NCBI RefSeq assembly: GCF_026870155.1
Contig: NZ_CP113975.1
Location: forward strand, 3,472,001 to 3,536,000
Source of the DNA: Flavobacterium marginilacus
GTDB lineage: Bacteria; Bacteroidota; Bacteroidia; Flavobacteriales; Flavobacteriaceae
Length of the DNA: 64,000 nucleotides
Direction of reading: 5' to 3'
In this document: positions 1 to 8,176 of the stretch, in pieces
How the letters are laid out: every line of letters starts with the position of its first letter
Position numbering within the stretch: the stretch's first letter is position 1
The notes under the pieces: generated by a model
What the model saw: the letters and a program-made list of their open reading frames with translations, nothing else
Told to the model about the DNA's origin: nothing
The model's database searches: none
Made by a program: the position numbers and the translations under genes

Positions 1-66
1 AAATCCGTACTCCTAAAAGTCTATCAATCTATTATCTATCCGTCTATCATCTTAAAAATAAAAAAT

Positions 67-1248
67 ATGAAAACAGCATACATAGTTAAAGCATATAGAA
101 CGGCAGTTGGAAAAGCACCAAAAGGACTTTTTAGATTCAAAAGACCTGATGAATTAGCTGCTGAAACCATTCAGTACATGATGAATGAACTGCCTGATTT
201 TGACAAAACGCGTATTGACGACGTTATGGTTGGAAACGCCATGCCGGAAGCAGAACAAGGTTTAAATGTAGGACGTTTAATCTCTCTGATGGGATTAAAA
301 GTAAATGATGTACCTGGTGTTACTGTGAACCGTTATTGTGCATCGGGTCTGGAAACCATCGGAATGGCAACTGCCAAAATCCAGTCGGGAATGGCGCACT
401 GTATCATTGCCGGCGGTGCCGAAAGTATGAGTTATATTCCGATGGGAGGTTACAAACCTACTCCAGATTACGCTGTCGCAAAAGCGGGACACGAAGATTA
501 CTACTGGGGAATGGGTCTCACATCCGAAGCTGTCGCTAAACAGTTCAACATTTCACGTGCAGATCAGGATGAATTTGCTTTTCAATCGCATAACAAAGCA
601 TTGAAAGCACAGGCTGAAGGTAAATTTGACAAACAGATTGTACCTATCACTGTTGAGCAGACTTTCATTAATGAAAATGGCAAAAAAGAAACCAAATCAT
701 ACGTTGTAAACAAAGACGAAGGACCAAGAGCAGGAACTTCATTGGAAGCATTAGCAGGCCTCAGAGCTGTTTTTGCCGCTGACGGAAGTGTAACTGCAGG
801 TAACTCTTCACAAATGAGTGACGGTGCCGCTTTTGTACTGGTGATGAGCGAAGAAATGGTAAAAGAATTAAACCTTCAGCCTATCGCCCGATTAGTAAAC
901 TTTGCATCTGCCGGTGTTGAACCAAGAATTATGGGAATCGGCCCTGTAAAAGCGATTCCGAAAGCATTGAAACAGGCCGGACTGACTCTAAATGATATCG
1001 AATTAATCGAATTGAACGAAGCTTTTGCATCACAGGCTTTGGCCGTTACCCGTGAACTGAATCTGAACCCAGATATTATTAATGTAAATGGAGGAGCGAT
1101 TGCCCTAGGTCACCCCCTGGGCTGTACCGGAGCTAAACTTTCTGTTCAATTATTCGACGAAATGAAACGCAGAGGTAACAAATACGGTATCGTGAGTATG
1201 TGTGTGGGAACTGGACAGGGAAGTGCGGGGATTTTTGAAGTTCTTTAA
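67..1248 (+). CDS. Acetyl-CoA C-acyltransferase (thiolase)
   Basis: This is a thiolase of 393 aa, the usual length for the family. It cleaves 3-ketoacyl-CoA with CoA in the last step of beta-oxidation, or runs in reverse as acetoacetyl-CoA thiolase. The nucleophilic cysteine is Cys91 in NRYCASG. The second half carries NEAFA, His349 in [11 protein letters not shown] and the second catalytic cysteine, Cys379 in CVGTGQG. The ATG lies just after an A-rich stretch (aaaaataaaaaat). The acyl-CoA dehydrogenase downstream on the same strand supports a fatty-acid degradation role, although an unrelated small gene now separates the two. Family assignment is firm. The FadA-like role is inferred from the neighbour, and the specific symbol is left open. 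Confidence 0.95.
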   Translation: MKTAYIVKAYRTAVGKAPKGLFRFKRPDELAAETIQYMMNELPDFDKTRIDDVMVGNAMPEAEQGLNVGRLISLMGLKVNDVPGVTVNRYCASGLETIGMATAKIQSGMAHCIIAGGAESMSYIPMGGYKPTPDYAVAKAGHEDYYWGMGLTSEAVAKQFNISRADQDEFAFQSHNKALKAQAEGKFDKQIVPITVEQTFINENGKKETKSYVVNKDEGPRAGTSLEALAGLRAVFAADGSVTAGNSSQMSDGAAFVLVMSEEMVKELNLQPIARLVNFASAGVEPRIMGIGPVKAIPKALKQAGLTLNDIELIELNEAFASQALAVTRELNLNPDIINVNGGAIALGHPLGCTGAKLSVQLFDEMKRRGNKYGIVSMCVGTGQGSAGIFEVL

Positions 1249-1252
1249 TTAA

Positions 1253-1343
1253 GAAAATAGAACATAGAGAATAGAATATAGATATATGCCTTTAAATTGA
1301 AAATAGAATACAGAGAATAAAATATAGTTATAAGCCTTAAGAT
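1253..1343. repeat. Two tandem ~46-bp AT-rich repeats upstream of the four-helix-bundle gene
   Basis: Two direct copies begin at 1253 and 1299 with a period of 46 bases. Each starts gaaaatagaa and continues through a gagaata / atatag segment to a gcctt motif. An inverted related segment (tctattttctatattc) lies at 1704-1729 on the far side of the gene at 1351-1701, so the small gene is bracketed by related sequence. This pattern is seen directly; its meaning (insertion remnant or simple AT drift) is open. Confidence 0.6.
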
Positions 1344-1350
1344 AAAAAGA

Positions 1351-1701
1351 ATGAGACATAATTATAAGAACTTGAAGATTTGGCAACTTGGAATAACAAT
1401 CGCAAATGAGATTTCAGATTTATTATTAGAATTCCCAAAACATGAAAGATACGATTTAAGTTCCCAAATAAGCAGATGTTCAGTTTCAATTCCCAGTAAT
1501 ATTGCTGAAGGCTCTTCAAGAACTGATAAATCTTTCAGTCACTTTTTAGATATTTCTCTTGGATCTTCATTCGAACTTATTACGCAGTTATTAATTGCAA
1601 AACACAGAAAATATATAAACGAAATACATTTTAACCAATTAGAAATTAAAATAGAAGAATTCCAAAGGATGACGATGGGATTTCAAAATGGACTAAAATA
1701 A
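1351..1701 (+). CDS. Four-helix-bundle protein (23S rRNA IVS / S23 type)
   Basis: This 116-aa protein has the pattern of the IVS-encoded four-helix-bundle family: an N-terminal NLKIWQLGI segment, ISDLLLEFPKHERYDLSSQISR, the conserved SIPSNIAEGSSR motif at about residues 48-59, and FSHFLDISLGSSFEL. The family was named from open reading frames inside 23S rRNA intervening sequences, but in Bacteroidota it often occurs as a stand-alone gene of unknown function. Here it sits between thiolase and acyl-CoA dehydrogenase on the same strand, with related AT-rich repeats on both sides, so it may be a late insertion into an older beta-oxidation operon. Family assignment is confident; function is unknown. 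Confidence 0.85.
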   Translation: MRHNYKNLKIWQLGITIANEISDLLLEFPKHERYDLSSQISRCSVSIPSNIAEGSSRTDKSFSHFLDISLGSSFELITQLLIAKHRKYINEIHFNQLEIKIEEFQRMTMGFQNGLK

Positions 1702-1703
1702 AG

Positions 1704-1729
1704 TCTATTTTCTATATTCTATTTTCTTT
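1704..1729. repeat. Inverted copy of the AT-rich repeat downstream of the IVS-type gene
   Basis: The segment reads tctattttctatattc followed by tattttcttt. Its reverse complement matches the gaaaatagaatatagaaaatag pattern of the two direct copies at 1253-1343. It completes an inverted-repeat bracket around the four-helix-bundle gene. Confidence 0.5.
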
Positions 1730-1753
1730 CGTCTTAACAAAAAAATAAAAGTC

Positions 1754-3544
1754 ATGAGCGACAAAACAAGAGGTGGTCAATTCATCGTAAAAGAAACAAA
1801 ATGTGAAGACATCTTCACCCCAGAGGATTTCAACGAAGAGCAGCTGATGATGCGTGACTCTGTAAAAGAATTTGTGGACAAAGAAATTTGGCCGAACAAA
1901 AACCGTTTTGAAAATAAAGATTATGCTTTTACCGAAGAATCCATGCGCAAAGCCGGAGATCTTGGTTTCTTGAGCGTAGCTGTGCCTGAAGCTTATGGCG
2001 GAATGGGAATGGGATTTGTCAATACCGTTTTGGTTTGTGACTATATTTCGGGAGCAACGGGTTCATTCTCTACTGCTTTTGGGGCTCACACCGGAATTGG
2101 AACAATGCCAATTACGCTGTACGGAACCGAAGAACAAAAACAAAAATACGTACCGAAATTAGCCACAGGCGAATGGTTTGGTGCTTATTGCCTTACTGAA
2201 CCAGGAGCCGGATCAGATGCTAATTCAGGTAAAACCAAAGCGGTTCTGTCTGAAGACGGAACACATTATAAAATCACAGGACAAAAAATGTGGATCTCTA
2301 ATGCCGGGTTCTGTTCTCTTTTCATCGTTTTTGCACGTATTGAAGACGATAAAAACATCACAGGATTCATTTTGGAAAACACAGCCGATAACGGAATTTC
2401 ATTTGGCGAAGAAGAGCATAAATTAGGTATCCGTGCCTCCTCTACCCGTCAGGTGTTTTTCAATGAAACAAAAGTTCCAGTTGAAAACATGCTTTCTGAA
2501 AGAGGAAACGGTTTTAAAATAGCAATGAATGCTTTAAACGTTGGCCGTATCAAATTGGCTGCTGCCTGTCTGGACGCACAGCGAAGAGTAATCACAGGAG
2601 CTGTTCATTATTCTAATGAAAGAATCCAGTTTAATACTGCTATTTCACAATTCGGAGCTATCCGTTCTAAATTAGCCGAAATGGCAGCTTCCTGCTATGC
2701 AGGAGAAAGTGCGACCTATCGTGCAGCAAAAGACATTGAAGACAGAATCATTGCCCGCGAGACTGATGGTGTTTCGCACCAAGAGTCAGAATTGAAAGGG
2801 GTTGAAGAATATGCTATCGAATGTTCTATCCTGAAAGTGGCCGTTTCCGAAGATGTTCAAAATTGTGCTGACGAAGGAATCCAAATCTTCGGCGGAATGG
2901 GATTCTCAGAAGACACGCCAATGGAAAGTGCCTGGAGAGACGCGCGTATTGCCCGTATCTACGAAGGAACAAATGAAATCAACAGAATGCTATCTGTTGG
3001 TATGTTAATCAAAAAAGCTATGAAAGGCCACGTTGATTTACTTGGACCAGCTTCCAAAGTACAGGAAGAATTAATGGGCATTCCGTCATTTGACACACCT
3101 GATTATTCTGAACTATTTGCTGAGGAAAAAGAAATGATCGGTAAACTGAAAAAAGCATTCCTGATGGTTGCCGGCGGCGCTGTTCAAAAATATGGTCCGG
3201 ATTTAGAAGGACACCAGCAATTACTGATGGCAGCTTCGGATATTTTAATCGAAATCTACATGGCCGAAAGTGCTATTTTGAGAACCGAAAAACTAGCCAA
3301 ATCAAATGGTGCCGACAAAATAAAAGAACAAATCGCTATGGCGCAGTTGTACTTGTACCAAGCCGTTGACATCGTTACTCAAAAAGGAAAAGAAAGCATT
3401 ATTTCTTTTGCCGAAGGCGATGAACAGCGCATGATGTTAATGGGATTACGCCGTTACACAAAATACACCAACATGCCGAATGTTGTTGGTTTGAGGGAAA
3501 CAATCACCTCAAAACTAGTTGCTGATAATGCTTACTCTTTCTAA
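1754..3544 (+). CDS. Acyl-CoA dehydrogenase, long form (VLCAD-like)
   Basis: This FAD enzyme introduces the alpha-beta double bond in acyl-CoA, the first step of beta-oxidation. The 596 aa are about 200 longer than short- or medium-chain dehydrogenases and include an extra C-terminal helical region, as in very-long-chain forms. Visible motifs are CLTEPGAGSDANSG (FAD/substrate signature), KMWISNAG, the middle-domain GFKIAMNALNVGR, the C-terminal FGGMGFSEDTPMESAWRDAR, and RIYEGTNEINR, whose Glu corresponds to the catalytic base of the family. The ATG follows an A-rich spacer. With the thiolase upstream it makes a fatty-acid oxidation unit. A hairpin terminator follows at 3576-3616. Electron acceptor and chain-length preference cannot be read from the sequence. 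Confidence 0.94.
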   Translation: MSDKTRGGQFIVKETKCEDIFTPEDFNEEQLMMRDSVKEFVDKEIWPNKNRFENKDYAFTEESMRKAGDLGFLSVAVPEAYGGMGMGFVNTVLVCDYISGATGSFSTAFGAHTGIGTMPITLYGTEEQKQKYVPKLATGEWFGAYCLTEPGAGSDANSGKTKAVLSEDGTHYKITGQKMWISNAGFCSLFIVFARIEDDKNITGFILENTADNGISFGEEEHKLGIRASSTRQVFFNETKVPVENMLSERGNGFKIAMNALNVGRIKLAAACLDAQRRVITGAVHYSNERIQFNTAISQFGAIRSKLAEMAASCYAGESATYRAAKDIEDRIIARETDGVSHQESELKGVEEYAIECSILKVAVSEDVQNCADEGIQIFGGMGFSEDTPMESAWRDARIARIYEGTNEINRMLSVGMLIKKAMKGHVDLLGPASKVQEELMGIPSFDTPDYSELFAEEKEMIGKLKKAFLMVAGGAVQKYGPDLEGHQQLLMAASDILIEIYMAESAILRTEKLAKSNGADKIKEQIAMAQLYLYQAVDIVTQKGKESIISFAEGDEQRMMLMGLRRYTKYTNMPNVVGLRETITSKLVADNAYSF

Positions 3545-3575
3545 TATTTAAACTCTCTTTTAGTTTTTTATTTGT

Positions 3576-3616
3576 AAAAAGCCGCATTTGTCCCTGAATG
3601 ACAAAGCGGCTTTTTT
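3576..3616 (+). terminator. Rho-independent terminator after the acyl-CoA dehydrogenase
   Basis: The stem aaaagccgc / gcggctttt carries inner pairing ttgt/acaa around a short loop, followed by six T. It lies 32 bases after the stop codon and closes the beta-oxidation unit. Confidence 0.85.
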
Positions 3617-3660
3617 ATACAAATTATTTTTTATGACTATACACTAAGCTTTCTATTTTT

Positions 3661-3830
3661 CACGGCATTCGCATTTAAAAAAGATAAACACGAATTTCAC
3701 CAATTAACACTAATTCTTATCAAATTTTACAACTTTTACAGTTTCGAATATTTTGTGTAATTAAACAGCAATCTTAATTCGTGCAAATTAGTGTAATTCG
3801 TGTCAGAAACTTTTAAAAGCGAATGCCGTG
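3661..3830. mobile_element. MITE-like element copy 1 (170 bp) with 9-bp target duplication
   Basis: The ends are perfect 12-bp terminal inverted repeats, CACGGCATTCGC at 3661 and GCGAATGCCGTG ending at 3830. Inside is a second pair of inverted arms, cacgaattt...aacactaatt against aattagtgtaattcgtg. Exact 9-bp direct repeats (tctattttt) flank it at 3652-3660 and 3831-3839, which is the hallmark of transposition. It encodes no protein. The right-hand target copy contains the stop codon of the FAD monooxygenase, so the element entered exactly at the 3' end of that gene. Compared with copies 2 and 3 it has lost about 13 bp between short direct repeats (tcaaa). Confidence 0.9.
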
Positions 3831-3831
3831 T

Positions 3832-4998
3832 CTATTTTTGATGATTTCCAAAAAAATCAAGCATTATTTCCAACGCATTTTCTGAGTGCATTCTCTCACC
3901 ATTTTCAAGAGATTCCTGAGCTTTTGCAGAAGCTCTTTCTCTCATATCCGTTTCATAAACAGTAATTGCTTCCTGCAGAGAATCGTATTCATTTGAAGTT
4001 AAACGTTTGCTCATTTCCAAAGCATCACGCATCGCCGCATTCACTCCCTCACCTGCAAACGGAGGCATCACATGCGCAGCATCTCCAAGCATTGTCATGT
4101 TCGGCATGCTTTCCCAGGTTTGATCCAATGGCATGCAATAAATTAGACGGGGAACAAACGGAGTTACAGCACTTTCAAATAATTCATGCCAAACATCGCT
4201 CCACTCTGAATATTCTTTTTTAAACCAATCCAGCATCTGTGATTTATCCGAATAGTTCAAACCATTATTTACAGCCCATTTTTCATCGGTTTTGAAACTT
4301 GCGTAGAAACCAATTTCGCCATTGTCTTTTTGTCCCATCAATAAATCCTTCCCTTTTCCAAAAGCCATAATTTTTCCGCCATTCAGCAGCGCATTTATTT
4401 TTGGAGCAGTAACTCCCGCATTATAAATATTACCTTCCAGCATGGTAACTCCCGAATAAAAAGCTTTTATGTCTGTAATATAAGGTCTGATTTTAGAATT
4501 AGCTCCATCAGCAGCAACGACAACATCGGCATAAACCGATTTATTATTTTTGAAATGCAGTAACCAACCGTCGTTTTGAGTTTCCATTGAAACAAAATGA
4601 CTGTCCCAGATAACTGTTTCTGGTTCCAGCGATTCAAGTAATATTCTTCGTAATGCTCCCCTGCTTATTTCCGGACGAAAATGTTCCTGCCCAAAATTCT
4701 CTTCAGGTTTAGCTTCATGATCGCTGAAAAAAACCGCAGCCTGTTCATTCATAATCTGCAGACGGTCTGCACCGGGCATGTAATTCTTTTTGAATTCATT
4801 CAGCAGACCAGCTTCGGTGATAGCTGCTAATCCGGATTCTTCATGCAGATCAAGCGGTGAACCCTGAACGCGGGCATCTTTATTGATGTCCCTTTCATAT
4901 ACATTTACATTTACTTCTTTTAACTGAAGGAGTTTTGCAAGTGTCAATCCTCCTGGGCCACCGCCAATAATTGCGATTTTTTTATTTTGTAACAGCAT
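3832..4998 (-). CDS. TetX-like FAD-dependent monooxygenase
   Basis: This is a class A flavin monooxygenase of 388 aa, the same length as TetX2. FAD-binding motifs are IGGGPGGLTLAKLL (10-24), YERD (34-37), the DG motif VVAADGANSKIRPY (160-173) and GDAAHVMPPFAGEGVN (305-320). Long stretches follow TetX (KPEENF, TVIWDS, ASFKTDEKW, MPPFAGEGVN). Two residues that contact tetracycline in TetX, Gln192 and His234, align by eye with Ala203 and Gly230 here, so tetracycline inactivation is doubtful and another aromatic substrate is likely. The ATG begins 25 bp after the AraC gene, so the two are probably cotranscribed. A MITE adjoins the stop codon. Fold confidence is high; substrate is unknown. Confidence 0.88.
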   Translation of the reverse strand: MLLQNKKIAIIGGGPGGLTLAKLLQLKEVNVNVYERDINKDARVQGSPLDLHEESGLAAITEAGLLNEFKKNYMPGADRLQIMNEQAAVFFSDHEAKPEENFGQEHFRPEISRGALRRILLESLEPETVIWDSHFVSMETQNDGWLLHFKNNKSVYADVVVAADGANSKIRPYITDIKAFYSGVTMLEGNIYNAGVTAPKINALLNGGKIMAFGKGKDLLMGQKDNGEIGFYASFKTDEKWAVNNGLNYSDKSQMLDWFKKEYSEWSDVWHELFESAVTPFVPRLIYCMPLDQTWESMPNMTMLGDAAHVMPPFAGEGVNAAMRDALEMSKRLTSNEYDSLQEAITVYETDMRERASAKAQESLENGERMHSENALEIMLDFFGNHQK

Positions 4999-5023
4999 AA
5001 TTTTTAAATTTTATGCAGCAAAA

Positions 5024-5776
5024 TTACTTCGCGTGATAAACCAAAAATTGTAAAAATCGGTCATTTTGATTTTTAAACAATTCTTTGGGAGAAACTCCCG
5101 AAAGTTTTTTGATTTCTTTTATAAAATGGGACTGATCAGTAAAATTGAGCTGCGGGGAAAGTTTACCATCTTTGATATGATGCAGCGAAGCCTGAAAGCG
5201 TAAAATACTGCAATACGTTTTCAATGAAATCCCCAGCTGCTGATTGAAATACCTATTAATCTGACGTTCGCCCCAAGAAACTTTTTTGGATAAATCTTTA
5301 ATATTCACTTCCCCATCAGCAGCAAAAATTAATTCAAACAATTGAAGTTTTTTTGAGTCAATTATATTGGACAATAACGATTTAATTTTTTGCGAAGCTT
5401 TTTTACAGAAAGCATCGAAATCATCCAGATCATGAATACCAAAACCCCAAAAATCATTTGGCATTTCTTTACCGCTGTCTACAAATTCGGCAATGGATTC
5501 ATGAAAAACATATTCTAAAGCAAGCGGATTAAAACTGACAGCAAAAAAAGTTTCTATATTTAATTTTGGCATTGGTTTTGGCTTTGTCTCCAAGCCCATA
5601 AGCATAATCTGAAAATGATTATCAGCAGTTTTACAAAACAGCAGATCAATTTTTCCGTTGGGAACAATTACTCCTCCAGTAAAATTTGAGAGATTCTGCA
5701 GCGATGAATAGCAGTATACAAAGTCAGAAAGTGACGAATCTGGTTTATTAATAGTGTATCGAAGAGGATTGTTCAT
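5024..5776 (-). CDS. AraC-family transcriptional regulator
   Basis: The protein has 250 aa. The C-terminal two-helix-turn-helix region is visible at about residues 150-235: IKDLSKKVSWGERQINRYFNQ (first HTH), then FTDQSHFIKEIKKLSGVSPKELF (second HTH with the family's DQSHF...F.K..G.SP signature). The N-terminal 130 residues resemble the DUF6597-type ligand-binding domain often attached to Bacteroidota AraC proteins, a tentative call. It lies directly upstream of the TetX-like monooxygenase on the same strand with 25 bp between them, so it most likely regulates that enzyme. A MITE-like element occupies the region upstream of its start. Confidence 0.9.
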   Translation of the reverse strand: MNNPLRYTINKPDSSLSDFVYCYSSLQNLSNFTGGVIVPNGKIDLLFCKTADNHFQIMLMGLETKPKPMPKLNIETFFAVSFNPLALEYVFHESIAEFVDSGKEMPNDFWGFGIHDLDDFDAFCKKASQKIKSLLSNIIDSKKLQLFELIFAADGEVNIKDLSKKVSWGERQINRYFNQQLGISLKTYCSILRFQASLHHIKDGKLSPQLNFTDQSHFIKEIKKLSGVSPKELFKNQNDRFLQFLVYHAK

Positions 5777-5815
5777 TTTTTGAGCATTTAAAAGCAGTTC
5801 ATTTAATTAATTATA

Positions 5816-6180
5816 ACTATCCGTAACTCATACCAAGAGTCTAAATATTGAAATACCCTTTGACCTTTGCGTGAAATTGGGCTCGCAAAGCCGCAGAGGC
5901 ACAAAGAACATAAGGGATAAAGTTTTTGAAAAACATTCAAAACTAATTTATTGGTCTCAAATAGAGTTTAAAACGATGCACTTTCAGTGCATCTCGCTTT
6001 AGCTTCTAAAAAAGTTTTTGCCACAGATTCACAGATTTAAAATCATTTTTTATCTATGAATCTGTGGCAAAATTTCATCAATTTTCGCAATCCAACCTTG
6101 CAGATTCTGTGCCTAACTAAATCTATGGACTTTCAGTCCATAATGGTTTAGTCTGTAAAATGGTACTAGTCACGGATAGT
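5816..6180. mobile_element. Second MITE-like element with imperfect 20-bp terminal inverted repeats
   Basis: The left end starts actatccgtaactcatacca at 5816. The reverse complement of the right end is actatccgtgactagtacca, so 17 of 20 positions agree, and an agtctaaa / agactaaa match lies further in. The 365 bp inside hold no plausible gene but three hairpins: gatgcACTTTCAGTgcatc (about 5974-5992), tatggACTTTCAGTccata (about 6123-6142), and a long one with arms gccacagattcacaga and tctatgaatctgtggc (about 6011-6070). No clear target duplication is visible. It fills the 413-bp gap between the AraC gene and chrA. Confidence 0.6.
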
Positions 6181-6189
6181 CATGCATTT

Positions 6190-7320
6190 TTAAATTAAAG
6201 CCAGCAGATAACCAATGATTGAACCGCCCAAAACTACAAAAACACTATTCATTTTCTTATAACCAAATGTTATAGAAATACTCAAAACGGCAATCAAAAT
6301 TGTACGCCAATCAGTAATTGTATCTTTTCCCATATCAAAACAAACAGCCGTAATAATTGCAACCGAAGCCACATTAACGGCATCCAAAAAGGCCGAAAAT
6401 AATTCTGAATCCCGCATTTTCTTTACAAGTGGATTAAGCAATGCTACAAATACAAATGACGGCAGAAATATCGCAACTGTCGAAACGATCGCTCCTGTCA
6501 AACCATTGATTTGATAACCGATAAATGTCACCGAAGAAAAAACAGGACCAGGCGTGAATTGCCCGACTGCTATAGCATCTATCAATTGCTGCCGTGTCAA
6601 AATTCCAGTTGAAACCAATTCGGAATCAAGAAATGCAAACAGCACATAACCGCTTCCATAAAGTATCGCACCGATTTTAAGAAAAATCAAAAACAGCTTT
6701 GCACTGCTCGCCGAAAATATAGCGGAATTATCGCTTTGCAAAAGCATCAATGGCAAAAAACTGTTTAGATTGTTCAATTTCTTATTTCGCCAATAAGCCA
6801 AAAACAATGCTGAAAATCCTGCTCCAAACATCAGGTAAATTTCGTTGAAGCCCGCCAATGAACCAATCAAGACTATCAATCCGATAATGACAAGTTCGAT
6901 TGATTTCAGGGATTTTTTTGCCAAAGGAAAAACAGCACCAAGAATAACAGCAATAATGGCCGGTTTTATTCCGTAAATGAAAGGCTGTACTTCGGGAAAC
7001 TGCCCGTATTCTTTATACAGCCATGCAAAAATACCTGTAATGAAAACAGCCGGAAGGATGAAACAAAGCCCTGCTATGATTAAACCTTTCCAACCACCTT
7101 TTTCGTGTCCGATATGAATCGCCATTTCGGTGCTGTTGGGACCGGGAATCAGGTTTGTTGCACCTATTAAATCCAAAAAATGCTGTTCGCTAAGCCATTT
7201 TCTTTTTACAACCACTTCATCCTGCATCATCGCAATGTGTGCCGCAGGCCCGCCAAAAGCAGTAACACCTAACCTCAAAAACAGCTTTGCGATTTCTTTT
7301 AGGTTTTGGTTATTGTTCAT
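6190..7320 (-). CDS. chrA: Chromate transporter family protein (ChrA/CHR, two-domain)
   Basis: This inner-membrane protein has about 376 aa and two homologous CHR halves. Half one carries FLRLGVTAFGGPAAHIAMMQDE and LIGATNLIPGPNSTEMAIHIG. Half two carries FLKIGAILYGSGYVLFAFLDSE and IAVGQFTPGPVFSSVTFIGYQ. About ten hydrophobic segments are visible. In the known family these proteins export chromate; here the substrate is inferred. The open frame extends upstream to 7485, but those 55 residues are unlike the family and overlap a hairpin at 7411-7447, so I take the ATG at 7318-7320 (MNNNQNLKEIAKLFLRLG). No metal-resistance neighbours are present. Confidence 0.88.
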   Translation of the reverse strand: MNNNQNLKEIAKLFLRLGVTAFGGPAAHIAMMQDEVVVKRKWLSEQHFLDLIGATNLIPGPNSTEMAIHIGHEKGGWKGLIIAGLCFILPAVFITGIFAWLYKEYGQFPEVQPFIYGIKPAIIAVILGAVFPLAKKSLKSIELVIIGLIVLIGSLAGFNEIYLMFGAGFSALFLAYWRNKKLNNLNSFLPLMLLQSDNSAIFSASSAKLFLIFLKIGAILYGSGYVLFAFLDSELVSTGILTRQQLIDAIAVGQFTPGPVFSSVTFIGYQINGLTGAIVSTVAIFLPSFVFVALLNPLVKKMRDSELFSAFLDAVNVASVAIITAVCFDMGKDTITDWRTILIAVLSISITFGYKKMNSVFVVLGGSIIGYLLALI

Positions 7321-7410
7321 AATAGGGCTTCTTGTAAAGTAATTTTTTATGTTTGAAAACAAATCTCTAACTGTCCTCACAAAGATTGTTATTTTCTCTT
7401 TATAAATATA

Positions 7411-7447
7411 AAAAGCTACAAAAAATATTTTCTTGTAGCTTTTTTGT
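7411..7447 (-). terminator. Hairpin between the cassette array and chrA
   Basis: The arms aaaagctaca and tgtagctttt flank an AT-rich loop, with A and T runs on the outer sides, so it could terminate transcription in either direction. It lies about 90 bp upstream of the chosen chrA start and could isolate chrA from minus-strand transcription of the cassettes. Confidence 0.6.
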
Positions 7448-7517
7448 TTTGTGTAATAGCTTATCGTTGCGAGCACGGATTGCATAGAATGCGCTATCGT
7501 TGTCGAGACATATCAAG

Positions 7518-7630
7518 AACGTTCGGGGTTAAGGAAGCCTAATCTTTCGATTAATGACTAATTTTCCAAGTACAAAACCAACTTTAAATTAAGCCAAATC
7601 CCGCCATATTGCCAAGTATAGTGCTTGAAG
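7518..7630 (-). repeat. attC-like cassette repeat A (degenerate)
   Basis: It shares with repeats B and C the order aacgttc..., ggttaa...aagcct.at, ttcccaa/ttccaa.tacaa.acca, tttaaattaagccaaat.cc. Its outer arms (aacgttcgggg and gccaagtatagtgcttg) have diverged and pair poorly. It ends on the base before the stop codon of the secreted-protein gene, the same placement as repeat B. It is called a family member because of the shared core, not because of a strong palindrome. Confidence 0.55.
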
Positions 7631-8149
7631 CTAATTAATAGTCAAATTGTCAATCATTTGTCGTAATAATGTAGCATTTTCGGCGGTAATATTTGTTTTT
7701 TTATTAAGGGAAATGATAAATATTTTGTTTTTTAAAGTTATTGTACACCACTTCCAATAATTATCACTTTCTTTTATATCACATTCTAAAAGATTGTCAT
7801 ACTTTGACTTATATGAGTTAAAATCTTTATCTTCTAATTTAATCGAGAAATAATCATTAAAATAATTTTTCATCAAAGTAATAGTTTCTTCTTTCGAAAA
7901 TTTTTTGTCAACTATATAATTACTTATAGTGATATTATTCTCTTCTTTTTCGTTACTGTCTTGGCTTTTGTTAAAAATGGTAACTATGCCTTCTTTATCC
8001 TCTTCAGTGATATAATTTTCTGGGTAATAAATACTATAGGAATTATTTTTTGGACTAAATATTTTCACATTTGTGTTTGGTTGATTTTGTCCAATCAAAA
8101 GATTTATTGTAAAAAGTGTAAATAGAATTAAGTATTTGTTTTTTTTCAT
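7631..8149 (-). CDS. Small secreted protein of unknown function (cassette gene)
   Basis: The protein has 172 aa from the ATG at 8149 (MKKNKYLILFTLFTINLLIGQ). This is a clear signal peptide, so this start is preferred over an in-frame ATG nine codons upstream. The mature part is Lys/Asn/Glu-rich with alternating hydrophobic residues (IVTIFNKSQDSNEKEENNITISNYIV), suggesting a beta-rich exported protein. It has two cysteines (LECDIKE, WKWCTI) that could form a disulfide. I do not recognise a family. It is the first of three single genes that each end at an attC-like repeat, and its AT content is high. Confidence 0.75.
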   Translation of the reverse strand: MKKNKYLILFTLFTINLLIGQNQPNTNVKIFSPKNNSYSIYYPENYITEEDKEGIVTIFNKSQDSNEKEENNITISNYIVDKKFSKEETITLMKNYFNDYFSIKLEDKDFNSYKSKYDNLLECDIKESDNYWKWCTITLKNKIFIISLNKKTNITAENATLLRQMIDNLTIN

Positions 8150-8176
8150 TCTTGTTCGGTTTTTAGCATCATACAC

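Noticed and set aside
3832..4998. Calling the FAD monooxygenase a tetracycline resistance gene (tetX)
   Set aside because: The fold and length agree, but two tetracycline-contact positions appear to be Ala and Gly; resistance cannot be claimed from sequence alone.
7321..7485. N-terminal extension of ChrA to 7485
   Set aside because: The added 55 residues are unlike the family and overlap a terminator-like hairpin; the ATG at 7320 gives the normal family N-terminus.
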